NCBI RefSeq assembly: GCF_004343155.1
Contig: NZ_SMDC01000016.1
Coordinates: forward strand, 17,988-81,987
Direction of reading: 5' to 3'
From: Marichromatium gracile
GTDB taxonomy: Bacteria > Pseudomonadota > Gammaproteobacteria > Chromatiales > Chromatiaceae
Length of the DNA: 64,000 nt
Shown: positions 1-7,433 of the stretch, piece after piece
How positions within the stretch are numbered: the stretch's first letter is position 1
How the letters are laid out: every line of letters begins with the position of its first letter
The notes under the pieces: model-generated
What the model saw: the letters and a program-made list of their open reading frames with translations, nothing else
Told to the model about the DNA's origin: nothing
The model's database searches: none
Made by a program: the position numbers and the translations under genes

Positions 1-762
1 CGGGCCGCCGAGCAGGTCGGGGATGACGAACTCGCCGACCACCGGGATGAACACCAGCATGCTGCCGGCGACGATGCCGGCGAGCGACAGCGGCAGGGTG
101 ACGCGCACGAAGGCGCGCAGCGGCCGGCAGCCGAGATCGGCGGCGGCCTCGAGCAGGGTCGGGTCGAGGCGCGAGAGATTGGCGTAGAGCGGCAGGATCA
201 TGAACGGCAGATAGGAGTAGACCACCCCGATATAGACCGCGGTCTGGGTGTGGAGGATGTTGAGCGGGGTGTCGATCACCCCGAGCGCGAGCAGCAGGTG
301 GTTGAGCAGACCGTTGGTCTTGAGGATGCCGATCCAGGCATAGACCCGGATCAGAAACGAGGTCCAGAACGGCAGGATCACCAGCATCAGCAGCGGGATG
401 CGCCAGCGCGGCGGCGCGGTGGCGATGGCATAGGCCATCGGATAGCCGATCAGCAGACAGAGCAGGGTGCAGACCAGCGCCACCCACAGCGAGTTGAGGA
501 AGGCGGTCAGATAGATGCTGTCTTCCCACACCAGCATGAAGTTCTGCAGGTTGACCTGGATCTGCAGCACGCCCGATTCGAGCCACTCCCACAGCGGGGT
601 GTAGGGCGGCTGGCCGAGCCGTGGCTCGGCGACGCTGATCTGCAGCACGATCAGCAGCGGCAGCAGGAAGAACACGCCGAGCCACAGATAGGGCAGGCCG
701 ATGTTGACGACGCGGCTGAGGCGCTGGCGGCGTGCGGGTGGGTTGTCTTGAGGTGCGGGCAT
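1..762 (-). CDS. potH: Putrescine ABC transporter permease PotH (3' end outside window)
   Basis: Inner-membrane permease of a PotFGHI-type putrescine importer. The frame is open from the ATG at 762 to base 1 (254 codons) and continues past the window edge, so the C-terminus is missing. It has a hydrophobic N-terminal segment (IGLPYLWLGVFFLLPLL), then further membrane spans, and the ABC permease EAA loop (EAAADLGCRPLRAF) that docks onto the ATPase. Stretches such as SFLIRVYAWIGILK and FIPVVGEFVIP match E. coli PotH from memory of that protein. It is the third gene in potF-potG-potH order on the minus strand, 147 bp after potG. A potI partner would be expected beyond base 1. Confidence 0.93.
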   Translation of the reverse strand, partial: MPAPQDNPPARRQRLSRVVNIGLPYLWLGVFFLLPLLIVLQISVAEPRLGQPPYTPLWEWLESGVLQIQVNLQNFMLVWEDSIYLTAFLNSLWVALVCTLLCLLIGYPMAYAIATAPPRWRIPLLMLVILPFWTSFLIRVYAWIGILKTNGLLNHLLLALGVIDTPLNILHTQTAVYIGVVYSYLPFMILPLYANLSRLDPTLLEAAADLGCRPLRAFVRVTLPLSLAGIVAGSMLVFIPVVGEFVIPDLLGGP

Positions 763-848
763 CGCGGTGTGTCGGGGTGGTTCCTGAGCGGGTTGGGCCA
801 GAGGCGCTGGCGTTGCTGGGGCCTCGGGGCGGTTTGGCGCAACGCCTG

Positions 849-881
849 CACCCGCCCGGGCCGGTGCGGCGCGGGCGGGTG
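849..881 (-). terminator. Hairpin between potG and potH
   Basis: A perfect 10-bp inverted repeat, CACCCGCCCG at 849-858 and CGGGCGGGTG at 872-881 with a 13-nt loop, sits in the 147-bp gap between potG and potH. There is no T-tract, so it is more likely a processing, attenuation or partial termination element than a simple terminator. Confidence 0.35.
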
Positions 882-909
882 TGGTGCATGGCGCGGCGCG
901 CGCTTCGGG

Positions 910-2064
910 CTATTCGGTCAGCACCACCGCGCTGGTCGGCGACCACTCGATGGCGACCTCCTGGTCCCAGGTCAGCACCTGCTCGGTGCGCGGCTGGGTG
1001 TTGGTCAGGGTCATCTCGACGCGTTGGCCCTCGACGCGCAGCCGATAGATGGAGACGTCGCCGAGATAGGCGATGTCCTCGACCACGCCGCGGAGCTGGT
1101 TGACGCCGTCCTCGCGATAGTCGAGACACAGTCGCATCTTCTCCGGTCGCACCGCCAGCGTCACCGGGGTACCGAGGGCGAGCGGGTGGAAGTTGCGCAC
1201 CCGCATCGGTCGGCCCAGCCGGGTCTCGATCAGCAGCTGGTCGCCGTCGCTCTCGACCACCTTGCCCTCGAACTGGTTGATCGAGCCGATGAACTCGGCG
1301 ACGAAGCGGCACGAGGGGTACTCGTAGATCGCCGTCGGGGTGTCGACCTGCATGATCTGACCCGCGTCCATCACCGCGATCCGGGTCGACATGGTCATCG
1401 CCTCTTCCTGATCGTGGGTGACGGTGATGAAGGTGATGCCGAGTCGCTCCTGGAGGTTGACCAGCTCGAACTGGGTGTTCTCGCGCAGGCGCTTGTCGAG
1501 CGCCCCGAGCGGTTCGTCGAGCAGCAGCAGCTTGGGGTGCTTGGCGAGGCTGCGCGCCAGCGCCACGCGCTGGCGCTGGCCGCCGGAGAGCTGCTCGGGC
1601 TTGCGCCGGCGCAGCTCGGCGATGCGCAGCAGTTCGAGCATCTCGTCGACCCGCTCGGCGCGCTCGCCGCGCCCGAGCCGCTCCTGCTTGAGCCCGAACT
1701 CGATGTTCTGCGCCACCGTCATGTGCGGAAACAGCGCGTAGGACTGGAACATCATGTTGACCGGGCGCGAGTAGGGCGGCACGTCGGTGACGTCAACCCC
1801 GTCGATATAGATCCGCCCCGCCGTCGGGTACTCGAGCCCGGCGAGCATCCGCAGCAGGGTCGACTTGCCGCACCCCGAGCTGCCGAGCAGCGAGAAGAAC
1901 TCGCCCTTGAAGATGTCGAGGCTCAGGTCCTCGACGGCATGGTGCTCGCCGAAGCGCTTGCTGACCCGCTCGATGCGCACATAGGGCGTGGCCTTGGGGT
2001 CCTGCCAGGTGTCGAGGTTGCGGCGGTCGAGGGCGATGGGCATGGACGAGTTGCGCTCCGCCAC
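910..2064 (-). CDS. potG: Putrescine ABC transporter ATP-binding protein PotG
   Basis: Cytoplasmic ATPase that energises putrescine uptake. Walker A is GSSGCGKST, the Q-loop lies in MMFQSYALFPHMTV, the signature is LSGGQRQRVALARSLA, Walker B is LLLLDEPLGALD and the switch His is in TVTHDQEEAMTM. A C-terminal regulatory (TOBE-like) domain follows, giving 384 aa. The PPYSRPVNMMFQSYALFPHM region resembles PotG more than PotA. The frame opens with GTG at 2064, one base after the potF stop. An internal ATG at 2043 with GGAG upstream is an alternative start that would remove seven residues. It lies in the potFGH operon and is probably translationally coupled to potF. Confidence 0.93.
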   Translation of the reverse strand: MAERNSSMPIALDRRNLDTWQDPKATPYVRIERVSKRFGEHHAVEDLSLDIFKGEFFSLLGSSGCGKSTLLRMLAGLEYPTAGRIYIDGVDVTDVPPYSRPVNMMFQSYALFPHMTVAQNIEFGLKQERLGRGERAERVDEMLELLRIAELRRRKPEQLSGGQRQRVALARSLAKHPKLLLLDEPLGALDKRLRENTQFELVNLQERLGITFITVTHDQEEAMTMSTRIAVMDAGQIMQVDTPTAIYEYPSCRFVAEFIGSINQFEGKVVESDGDQLLIETRLGRPMRVRNFHPLALGTPVTLAVRPEKMRLCLDYREDGVNQLRGVVEDIAYLGDVSIYRLRVEGQRVEMTLTNTQPRTEQVLTWDQEVAIEWSPTSAVVLTE

Positions 2065-2065
2065 G

Positions 2066-3175
2066 TCAGCGGTTGGCCTTGAGCCGGGTCCAGCGGCGGT
2101 TGAGGTCGCGGATCTCGCGATCGCTGCGCTGGTTGGGCACGAACAGCCGCGCCTTGACCTCGGCCGGCGGATAGATGCCCGGATCCTCGCGCAGCGCGGT
2201 CTCGACCAGCGGCGTGGCCGCGAGGTTGGGGTTGGCGTAGTAGACGTAGTCGGAGACGGCGGCGATCACCTCGGGCTGGAGCAGGTGGGCGATGAAGGCG
2301 TGCGCGGCCTCGGGGTTGGGCGCATCGCTCGGGATCGCCATCACGTCGGTCCACATCGCCGCGCCCTCGCGCGGGATGCGATAGATCACCTCGACCCCCT
2401 TGCCGGCCTCGTCGGCGCGTTCCTGGGCCTGCAGCACATCGCCCGAGTAGCCGTGGGCGATGCACAGGTCACCGTTGGCCAGGTCGCTGATGTACTGCGA
2501 GGAGTGGAAATAGCGGATATGGGGATAGACGCCCTTGATCAGCTCGGCGGCGGCGTCGAGATCGGCGCGTTCGAGACTGTTGGGGTCCTTGCCGAGATAG
2601 GCCAGCGCGGCGGAGAAGACCTCGGTCGGGTCGTCGAGCAGGGCGATGCCGCAACCGGCGAGCCTGGCGGCGATCTGCGGGTCGAAGACCAGCGCCCAGG
2701 TGTCGAGCGGGACCTGGTCGCCGAGGATCTCGCGGACCTTGGCACGATTGATCCCGAGCCCCGAGGTCCCCCACATGTAGGGGACGAGGTGGGCGTTGTC
2801 GGGATCGATCTCGGCGAGGCTGGCCATGATCTCGGGATCGAGTCGATCCAGTCCCGGCAGCTGCGACTTGTCGAGCGGCAGATAGAGCCCGGCGCGGATG
2901 TGGCGCGCGGCGAAGGGGCGCGCGGTGGGGAAGATCAGGTCGTAGCCGCTGCTGCCGGCGAGCAGCTTGGCCTCGAGGATCTCGTTGGCGTCGTAGAGAT
3001 CGAGCACCGGGCGGATGCCGGTGCCGGCCTCGAAGGTCTCGAGGGTGTCCTCGGCGAAGTAGTCGTTCCAGTTGTAGAGATGGACCTGCTCCTCGGCGAG
3101 AGCGAGGGGCGCCACGGCCCAGAGCGACAGCGACAGGAGGAGGTTGGCGAGCTTACGCACGTGCGCGATCCCCAT
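2066..3175 (-). CDS. potF: Putrescine-binding periplasmic protein PotF
   Basis: Periplasmic receptor that delivers putrescine to PotGHI. An N-terminal signal peptide (KLANLLLSLSLWAVAPLALA) is followed by mature sequence beginning near EEQVHLYNWNDYF. Segments such as RYFHSSQYISDLANGD, LLDDPTEVF and DPGIYPP are typical of PotF/PotD binding proteins and align closely with E. coli PotF as I recall it. The ATG at 3175 lacks a good ribosome site, whereas a GTG at 3160 has GGGGA upstream, so either may be the real start (369 or 364 aa). It is the first gene of the potFGH operon and is divergent from the MerR regulator; the 159-bp shared region probably holds both promoters. Confidence 0.93.
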   Translation of the reverse strand: MGIAHVRKLANLLLSLSLWAVAPLALAEEQVHLYNWNDYFAEDTLETFEAGTGIRPVLDLYDANEILEAKLLAGSSGYDLIFPTARPFAARHIRAGLYLPLDKSQLPGLDRLDPEIMASLAEIDPDNAHLVPYMWGTSGLGINRAKVREILGDQVPLDTWALVFDPQIAARLAGCGIALLDDPTEVFSAALAYLGKDPNSLERADLDAAAELIKGVYPHIRYFHSSQYISDLANGDLCIAHGYSGDVLQAQERADEAGKGVEVIYRIPREGAAMWTDVMAIPSDAPNPEAAHAFIAHLLQPEVIAAVSDYVYYANPNLAATPLVETALREDPGIYPPAEVKARLFVPNQRSDREIRDLNRRWTRLKANR

Positions 3176-3334
3176 GGAAGAAGTGGTAGTGGTGGTGGAG
3201 GTTCGTTCGAGCGCGCAATCGTACTGCATTCGTGGGTCCGCTCGCATTACCCGAGTGGCGAATGGCGACGGGGTGGAGGCGCGCGCGCGAGGCCTCATAA
3301 TGGTTGTCGGTTGATGAGATCAGTGGAGGGGCGG

Positions 3335-4306
3335 TTGACAGCGCACGACAGACAGCTCGATGAGCAGCGGTTTCGCATCGGTTCGGTCTCCCAGCTGACC
3401 GGGGTGCCGGCCGAGACCCTGCGGGTCTGGGAGCGACGTTACGCGGTGGCCAGCCCGGCGCGCACGCCCTCCGGGGTCCGTCTCTACAGCGCCGAGGACG
3501 TCGCACGCCTGACCCTGATCAAGCGTCTGGTCGATCGCGGCGATGCCATCGGCAGCGTGGCGCGGCTCGATCTCGGCCAGTTGCGCGGACGCCTGCAGGG
3601 GCCGGACCTGCTCGACCCGATGGCGAGCGTCCGCCCGCCGTGCCGGGTGATGGTGGTCGGCGCGGCGCTGGGCGAGCGGCTGCGCCTCGAGGGCGGGCTG
3701 CCCGAGGAGGTGGTGCTCGAGCGCGCCTTCGACACCGCCACGAGCTTCCTCGCCGACCCGCTGACGCTGTGTCCCGATGTCCTGGTGGTCGAGCAGCCGA
3801 CGCTGCATCTCGATCAGCTCGACGACCTCCGGCGATTGCAGATGCATGCCGGGGCGGCGCGTACCGTGGTGGTCTATGTGTTCTCCAGCAGCACCACGCT
3901 GAGCCGGCTCGAGGCGCTGGGGATGAGCGCGCGCCGCGCGCCGCTGACCACCGCCGAGCTGGCCCGTTGCTGTCTGTCGCTGCAGCCCGGGGTCGCGGCG
4001 GCCGGTCTCGATCCCGAACTGGGCTACGGACCGCCGCCGCGGCGCTATTCCGACTCGGAACTCATCGAGATCGCCGCCGCCTCGCATACCCGTTGCGAGT
4101 GTCCGCGTCATCTCGTCGACCTGATCCAGGCGCTGGCCGCCTTCGAGCGCTACGGCGCCGAGTGTGAGAGCCGCAGCAGCGATAACGCACTGCTCCACGC
4201 CGCCCTCTATCGCTCCACCGCGCATGCGCGCGCAATCCTCGAGAACACCCTGGCGCGCACGCTCTCGTTGCTCGCCGGCGGCGCCTGTGGTCAAGATAAG
4301 GACTGA
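3335..4306 (+). CDS. MerR-family transcriptional regulator with C-terminal effector-like domain
   Basis: Probable DNA-binding regulator. A MerR winged-helix domain at residues about 12-60 (FRIGSVSQLTGVPAETLRVW then ERRYA) is followed by an alpha/beta region (about 100-220) and a helical C-terminus carrying HTRCECPRHLVDLI. This layout resembles MerR proteins with a B12-binding-like fold, but I see no DxHxxG cobalamin motif, so the ligand is unknown. I chose the TTG at 3335 because GGAGGGG lies five bases upstream; an ATG at 3314 in the same frame has no ribosome site. The protein is 323 aa. It is divergent from potF, yet I see nothing showing that it controls the transporter. Confidence 0.8.
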   Translation: MTAHDRQLDEQRFRIGSVSQLTGVPAETLRVWERRYAVASPARTPSGVRLYSAEDVARLTLIKRLVDRGDAIGSVARLDLGQLRGRLQGPDLLDPMASVRPPCRVMVVGAALGERLRLEGGLPEEVVLERAFDTATSFLADPLTLCPDVLVVEQPTLHLDQLDDLRRLQMHAGAARTVVVYVFSSSTTLSRLEALGMSARRAPLTTAELARCCLSLQPGVAAAGLDPELGYGPPPRRYSDSELIEIAAASHTRCECPRHLVDLIQALAAFERYGAECESRSSDNALLHAALYRSTAHARAILENTLARTLSLLAGGACGQDKD

Positions 4307-4486
4307 TCTGCGCCGCGGTTGCGGTTAAACTGACCGGCTTCCGTGCCACGCGGCCCGTCGCGTCCTCACGGGGGATTGCCGCGCGGGGCTTGCCGCCGCG
4401 CCGTGGGACGAGGCCTCGCTCCCGCCTGCGCCCGGGTCCGCCGGGCGCCCGCTGTCAACACCACTGGACCGTCTCGGACTCTAGCT

Positions 4487-6082
4487 ATGATTTCGCTCCT
4501 GGACTATGGCGCCGGCAATGTCCGTAGCCTGCGCAACGCCATTCACGCACTCGGCTTCTCGCTCACCGAGATCGAACGCCCCGAGGACATCCTCAAGGCC
4601 GAACGCCTCATCTTTCCCGGCGTCGGCGCCTTCGGCGCGGCCATGGAGCGCCTGCACCGACTCGGCTATGTCGAGCCGCTGCGCGAATATCTCGCCGCCG
4701 GACGCCCCTATCTGGGGATCTGCATCGGTCTGCAGACCTTGTTCGAGGGCAGCGAGGAGTGTCCCGGGGTCGCCGGCCTGGGGCTGATCCCGGGGCAGGT
4801 GCGCCGCTTCGACGACAGCGAGCTGGCGGTACCGCACATGGGCTGGAACGATGTGCGCGTCGAGCGCGACTCGCCGCTGTTCGCCGACTATGCCGGCGAG
4901 AAGTTCTACTTCGTCCACTCCTTCCGCGCCGAGCAGAGCGCCGAGAACGCCGACTGGGTGCTGGCGAGCAGCGACTACGGCAGCCCCTTCGTCAGCGCCG
5001 TGCAGCGCGGTCAGGTCGGCGCGGTGCAGTTCCACCCGGAGAAGAGCGGGGCGGCGGGGTTGCGGTTGCTGCGCCGCTTCCTTGCCGGTGATGCGGTGCC
5101 CGAGACCCCGGCGGTGCGCGAGGCCGCGGCGGCGCCGACCAAGCTGGCGCGGCGCGTGATCGCCTGTCTCGACGTGCGTGCCAACGACGCCGGCGATCTG
5201 GTGGTGACCAAGGGCGATCAGTACGACGTGCGCGAGTCCGGCGCGGTGCGCAACCTCGGCAAGCCGGTGGAGCTGGCCGCGCGCTACTACGAGGAGGGCG
5301 CCGACGAGGTGACCTTCCTCAACATCACCGGTTTTCGCGACTTCCCGCTCGCCGACCAGCCGATGCTCGAGGTGCTCGAGCGCGCCTCGGAGCGGGTGTT
5401 CGTGCCGCTGACCATCGGCGGGGGCATCCGCGCCTTCTCCGACGCCGAGGGCACCCACTACTCGGCGCTCGACGTCGCCGACCGTTATTTCCGTGCCGGC
5501 GCCGACAAGGTCTCGATCGGCTCCGAGGCGGTGCACATCGTCGAGCAGGCGCTCGCGCGCGGCGGCGAGGGCGACGGCACCAGCGCCATCGAGCAGATCG
5601 CCGAGGTCTACGGCAATCAGGCGGTGGTGGTCTCGATCGATCCGCGCCGGGTCTATGTCGAGCGCCCCGAGGAGACCCGTCACCACACCGTCGAGACCGC
5701 CGAGCCCGGCCCCAACGGCGAGCGCTATTGCTGGTTCCAGTGCACCGTCAAGGGCGGGCGCGAGGGACGCGATATCGACGCCGTGGAGCTGGCGCGGGTG
5801 TGTGAGCGTCTCGGTGCCGGTGAGATCCTGCTCAACTCGATCGATCGCGACGGCACCGGCGCCGGATTCGACCTCGAGCTGGTCGGTGCGGTACGCTCGG
5901 CTGTTCGCATCCCCGTCATCGCCTCCAGCGGCGCCGGCTGTGTCGAGCACTTCGCCGAGGTGTTCGAGCGAACCGGGGCCGAGGCCGCGCTCGCGGCCGG
6001 CATCTTCCATCGTCGCGAGGTCCCGATCGAAGCGGTGAAGAGCTATCTGCGCGAGCGCGGGATCGAGACCCGGCTGCGTTGA
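4487..6082 (+). CDS. hisHF: Fused imidazole glycerol phosphate synthase HisH-HisF
   Basis: Histidine biosynthesis: converts PRFAR plus glutamine-derived ammonia to imidazole glycerol phosphate and AICAR. Residues 1-200 are the HisH glutaminase, with nucleophile Cys79 (GICIGLQ) and the His183/Glu185 pair (QFHPEK). Residues about 220-531 are the HisF cyclase, with Asp229 (CLDVR) and Asp385 (VVSIDPRR) at the catalytic positions. The HisF half is about 50 aa longer than usual and contains GDLVVTKGDQYDVRE, matching the eukaryotic HIS7-type bifunctional enzyme. The chosen ATG at 4487 begins MISLLDYGAGN, the standard HisH start. No other his gene is adjacent. Both active sites look intact, so it should be functional. 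Confidence 0.93.
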   Translation: MISLLDYGAGNVRSLRNAIHALGFSLTEIERPEDILKAERLIFPGVGAFGAAMERLHRLGYVEPLREYLAAGRPYLGICIGLQTLFEGSEECPGVAGLGLIPGQVRRFDDSELAVPHMGWNDVRVERDSPLFADYAGEKFYFVHSFRAEQSAENADWVLASSDYGSPFVSAVQRGQVGAVQFHPEKSGAAGLRLLRRFLAGDAVPETPAVREAAAAPTKLARRVIACLDVRANDAGDLVVTKGDQYDVRESGAVRNLGKPVELAARYYEEGADEVTFLNITGFRDFPLADQPMLEVLERASERVFVPLTIGGGIRAFSDAEGTHYSALDVADRYFRAGADKVSIGSEAVHIVEQALARGGEGDGTSAIEQIAEVYGNQAVVVSIDPRRVYVERPEETRHHTVETAEPGPNGERYCWFQCTVKGGREGRDIDAVELARVCERLGAGEILLNSIDRDGTGAGFDLELVGAVRSAVRIPVIASSGAGCVEHFAEVFERTGAEAALAAGIFHRREVPIEAVKSYLRERGIETRLR

Positions 6083-6086
6083 TCGG

Positions 6087-6128
6087 CAGGGTGCGCGCGT
6101 GGGCGTCGTCGCCAATGCGTGCACCCTG
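6087..6128 (+). terminator. Possible terminator hairpin after hisHF
   Basis: CAGGGTGC at 6087-6094 pairs with GCACCCTG at 6121-6128, and the loop holds a smaller GGCG/CGCC stem. It lies just after the hisHF stop and before the AT-rich promoter island. There is no T-tract, so termination strength is uncertain. Confidence 0.35.
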
Positions 6129-6191
6129 ATGCGTGGCAGTTTGCGAATTGTCGTGGAGTGAGAATCGATTGCTGCAAGAATCTTTTCTTGC

Positions 6192-6219
6192 TTTACCTAA
6201 TACTTACGATTTATATAAT
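6192..6219 (+). promoter_or_regulatory. Candidate sigma70 promoter of the rnf cluster in an AT-rich island
   Basis: The 317-bp gap between hisHF and rnfB contains the only strongly AT-rich stretch nearby (about 6150-6260). Within it, TTTACC (6192-6197) and a perfect TATAAT (6214-6219) are 16 bp apart. A start near 6226 would leave a leader of about 175 nt before rnfB, including a short CTGG/CCAG hairpin around 6301-6318. The base composition break itself suggests a regulatory region. Confidence 0.5.
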
Positions 6220-6399
6220 TACGAAAGTCAATAGATCATAATTTCGTAAACTCCCACAGGTTTTTCTGGCCGTGGCAACGCTCCGCTCTCTGGCACGGCC
6301 CCTGGTCTGTCGGCCAGGCAGCGTGATTGTCGCGCACCTCGGCGCATCCCGGGCGCCGAATTGTCCAGACCGCCTTTCGCCGGAATCTCAAGTAGTAAT

Positions 6400-7266
6400 A
6401 TGGCAACCATCCTGACCGCAGTAGGATTCATGGCCGCGCTCGGCCTCATGCTCGCCCTGATGTTGGTGGTGGCGAACAGACGCTTCTATGTCTACGAAGA
6501 CCCTCGTATCGATCAAGTCGAGGATCTGCTCCCCAAGGCCAATTGCGGCGCCTGTGGTGAAGCGGGTTGTCGCACCTTCGCCGAGTTGCTCGTCAAGGGC
6601 GAGGTCGAACCCGGTAAGTGCACGGTCAACGCCAAGGACACCAACCAGATCATCGCCGACTTCCTCGGCGTCTCCCTGGGTAATACCGAGAAGCGTGTGG
6701 CAAGGCTCGCCTGCGCCGGCGGTGACCATGTCGCCTATATCCGTGCCTCCTACGGCGGCATCTCCTCGTGTCGCGCCGCGGCCCTGGTCGGCGGTGGCGG
6801 CAAGGGTTGCTCCTGGGGCTGTCTGGGGATGGGCGACTGTGTCGAGGTGTGCCAGTTCGGCGCGCTCTCGCTCGACGCCCATGGCCTGCCGGTGGTCGAC
6901 GAGGACAAGTGCACCGCCTGCGGCGACTGCGTGAGCGTCTGCCCCAAGGACCTGTTCAGCATCCACCCGGTCAGCCACCGGCTGTGGGTCGCCTGCAAGA
7001 GCCTGGACGCCGGTGACGAGGTCGAGCACCAGTGCGAGGTCGCCTGTACCGCCTGTGGCCGCTGTGTCCAGGACTCTCCCGAAGGACTGATCGAGATCCG
7101 CGACAACCTCGCCGTGCTCGATTACGACAAGAACGCGCTCGCTTCCAAGGTGGCGATCGAGCGCTGTCCGACCGGGGCCATCGTCTGGCTCGAGCCGGGC
7201 GGCGCCGTCACCAAGGGGCGCGATGCCCGCAAGGTCGTACGCAAGGCAGCACTACCCATGGCTTGA
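6400..7266 (+). CDS. rnfB: Ion-translocating oxidoreductase subunit RnfB
   Basis: Membrane-anchored iron-sulfur subunit of the Rnf complex, which couples ferredoxin:NAD+ electron transfer to ion translocation. It has an N-terminal transmembrane helix (about residues 4-26), then the RnfB [4Fe-4S] domain with CGACGEAGC (Cys49/52/57) plus Cys74. Further cysteine clusters follow, including CTACGDCVSVCP (171-181) and CTACGRC (216-222). The protein is 288 aa, longer than the roughly 190-aa E. coli RsxB. The ATG at 6400 places the membrane helix at the N-terminus. It leads the rnf cluster and is separated from rnfC by the oxidoreductase gene, which is an unusual order. Confidence 0.92.
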   Translation: MATILTAVGFMAALGLMLALMLVVANRRFYVYEDPRIDQVEDLLPKANCGACGEAGCRTFAELLVKGEVEPGKCTVNAKDTNQIIADFLGVSLGNTEKRVARLACAGGDHVAYIRASYGGISSCRAAALVGGGGKGCSWGCLGMGDCVEVCQFGALSLDAHGLPVVDEDKCTACGDCVSVCPKDLFSIHPVSHRLWVACKSLDAGDEVEHQCEVACTACGRCVQDSPEGLIEIRDNLAVLDYDKNALASKVAIERCPTGAIVWLEPGGAVTKGRDARKVVRKAALPMA

Positions 7267-7433
7267 CGCGCGTACGGCCCGCGTCGCGCCGCATCGAGCT
7301 GCGGCCGACGCCCCGCCTCCAATAAAAAGATCCAGGCCGCTCGATTCGGAGCGCAAGAATTCTGATCCAAACCCGCTTTGCGCACAGGCGTCCCGACGCC
7401 GGCGTCTCGGTGGTTCAACAATAGAGAAGGCCC

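Noticed and set aside
910..2064. PotA (spermidine-preferential) assignment for the ATPase
   Set aside because: The neighbouring binding protein and permease look like PotF and PotH, and the ATPase sequence follows PotG.
6294..6309. Sigma54 promoter before rnfB (TGGCACGGCCCCTGGT)
   Set aside because: The -24 GG is present but the -12 GC is replaced by GG, and no NifA-type TGT-N10-ACA site was found.
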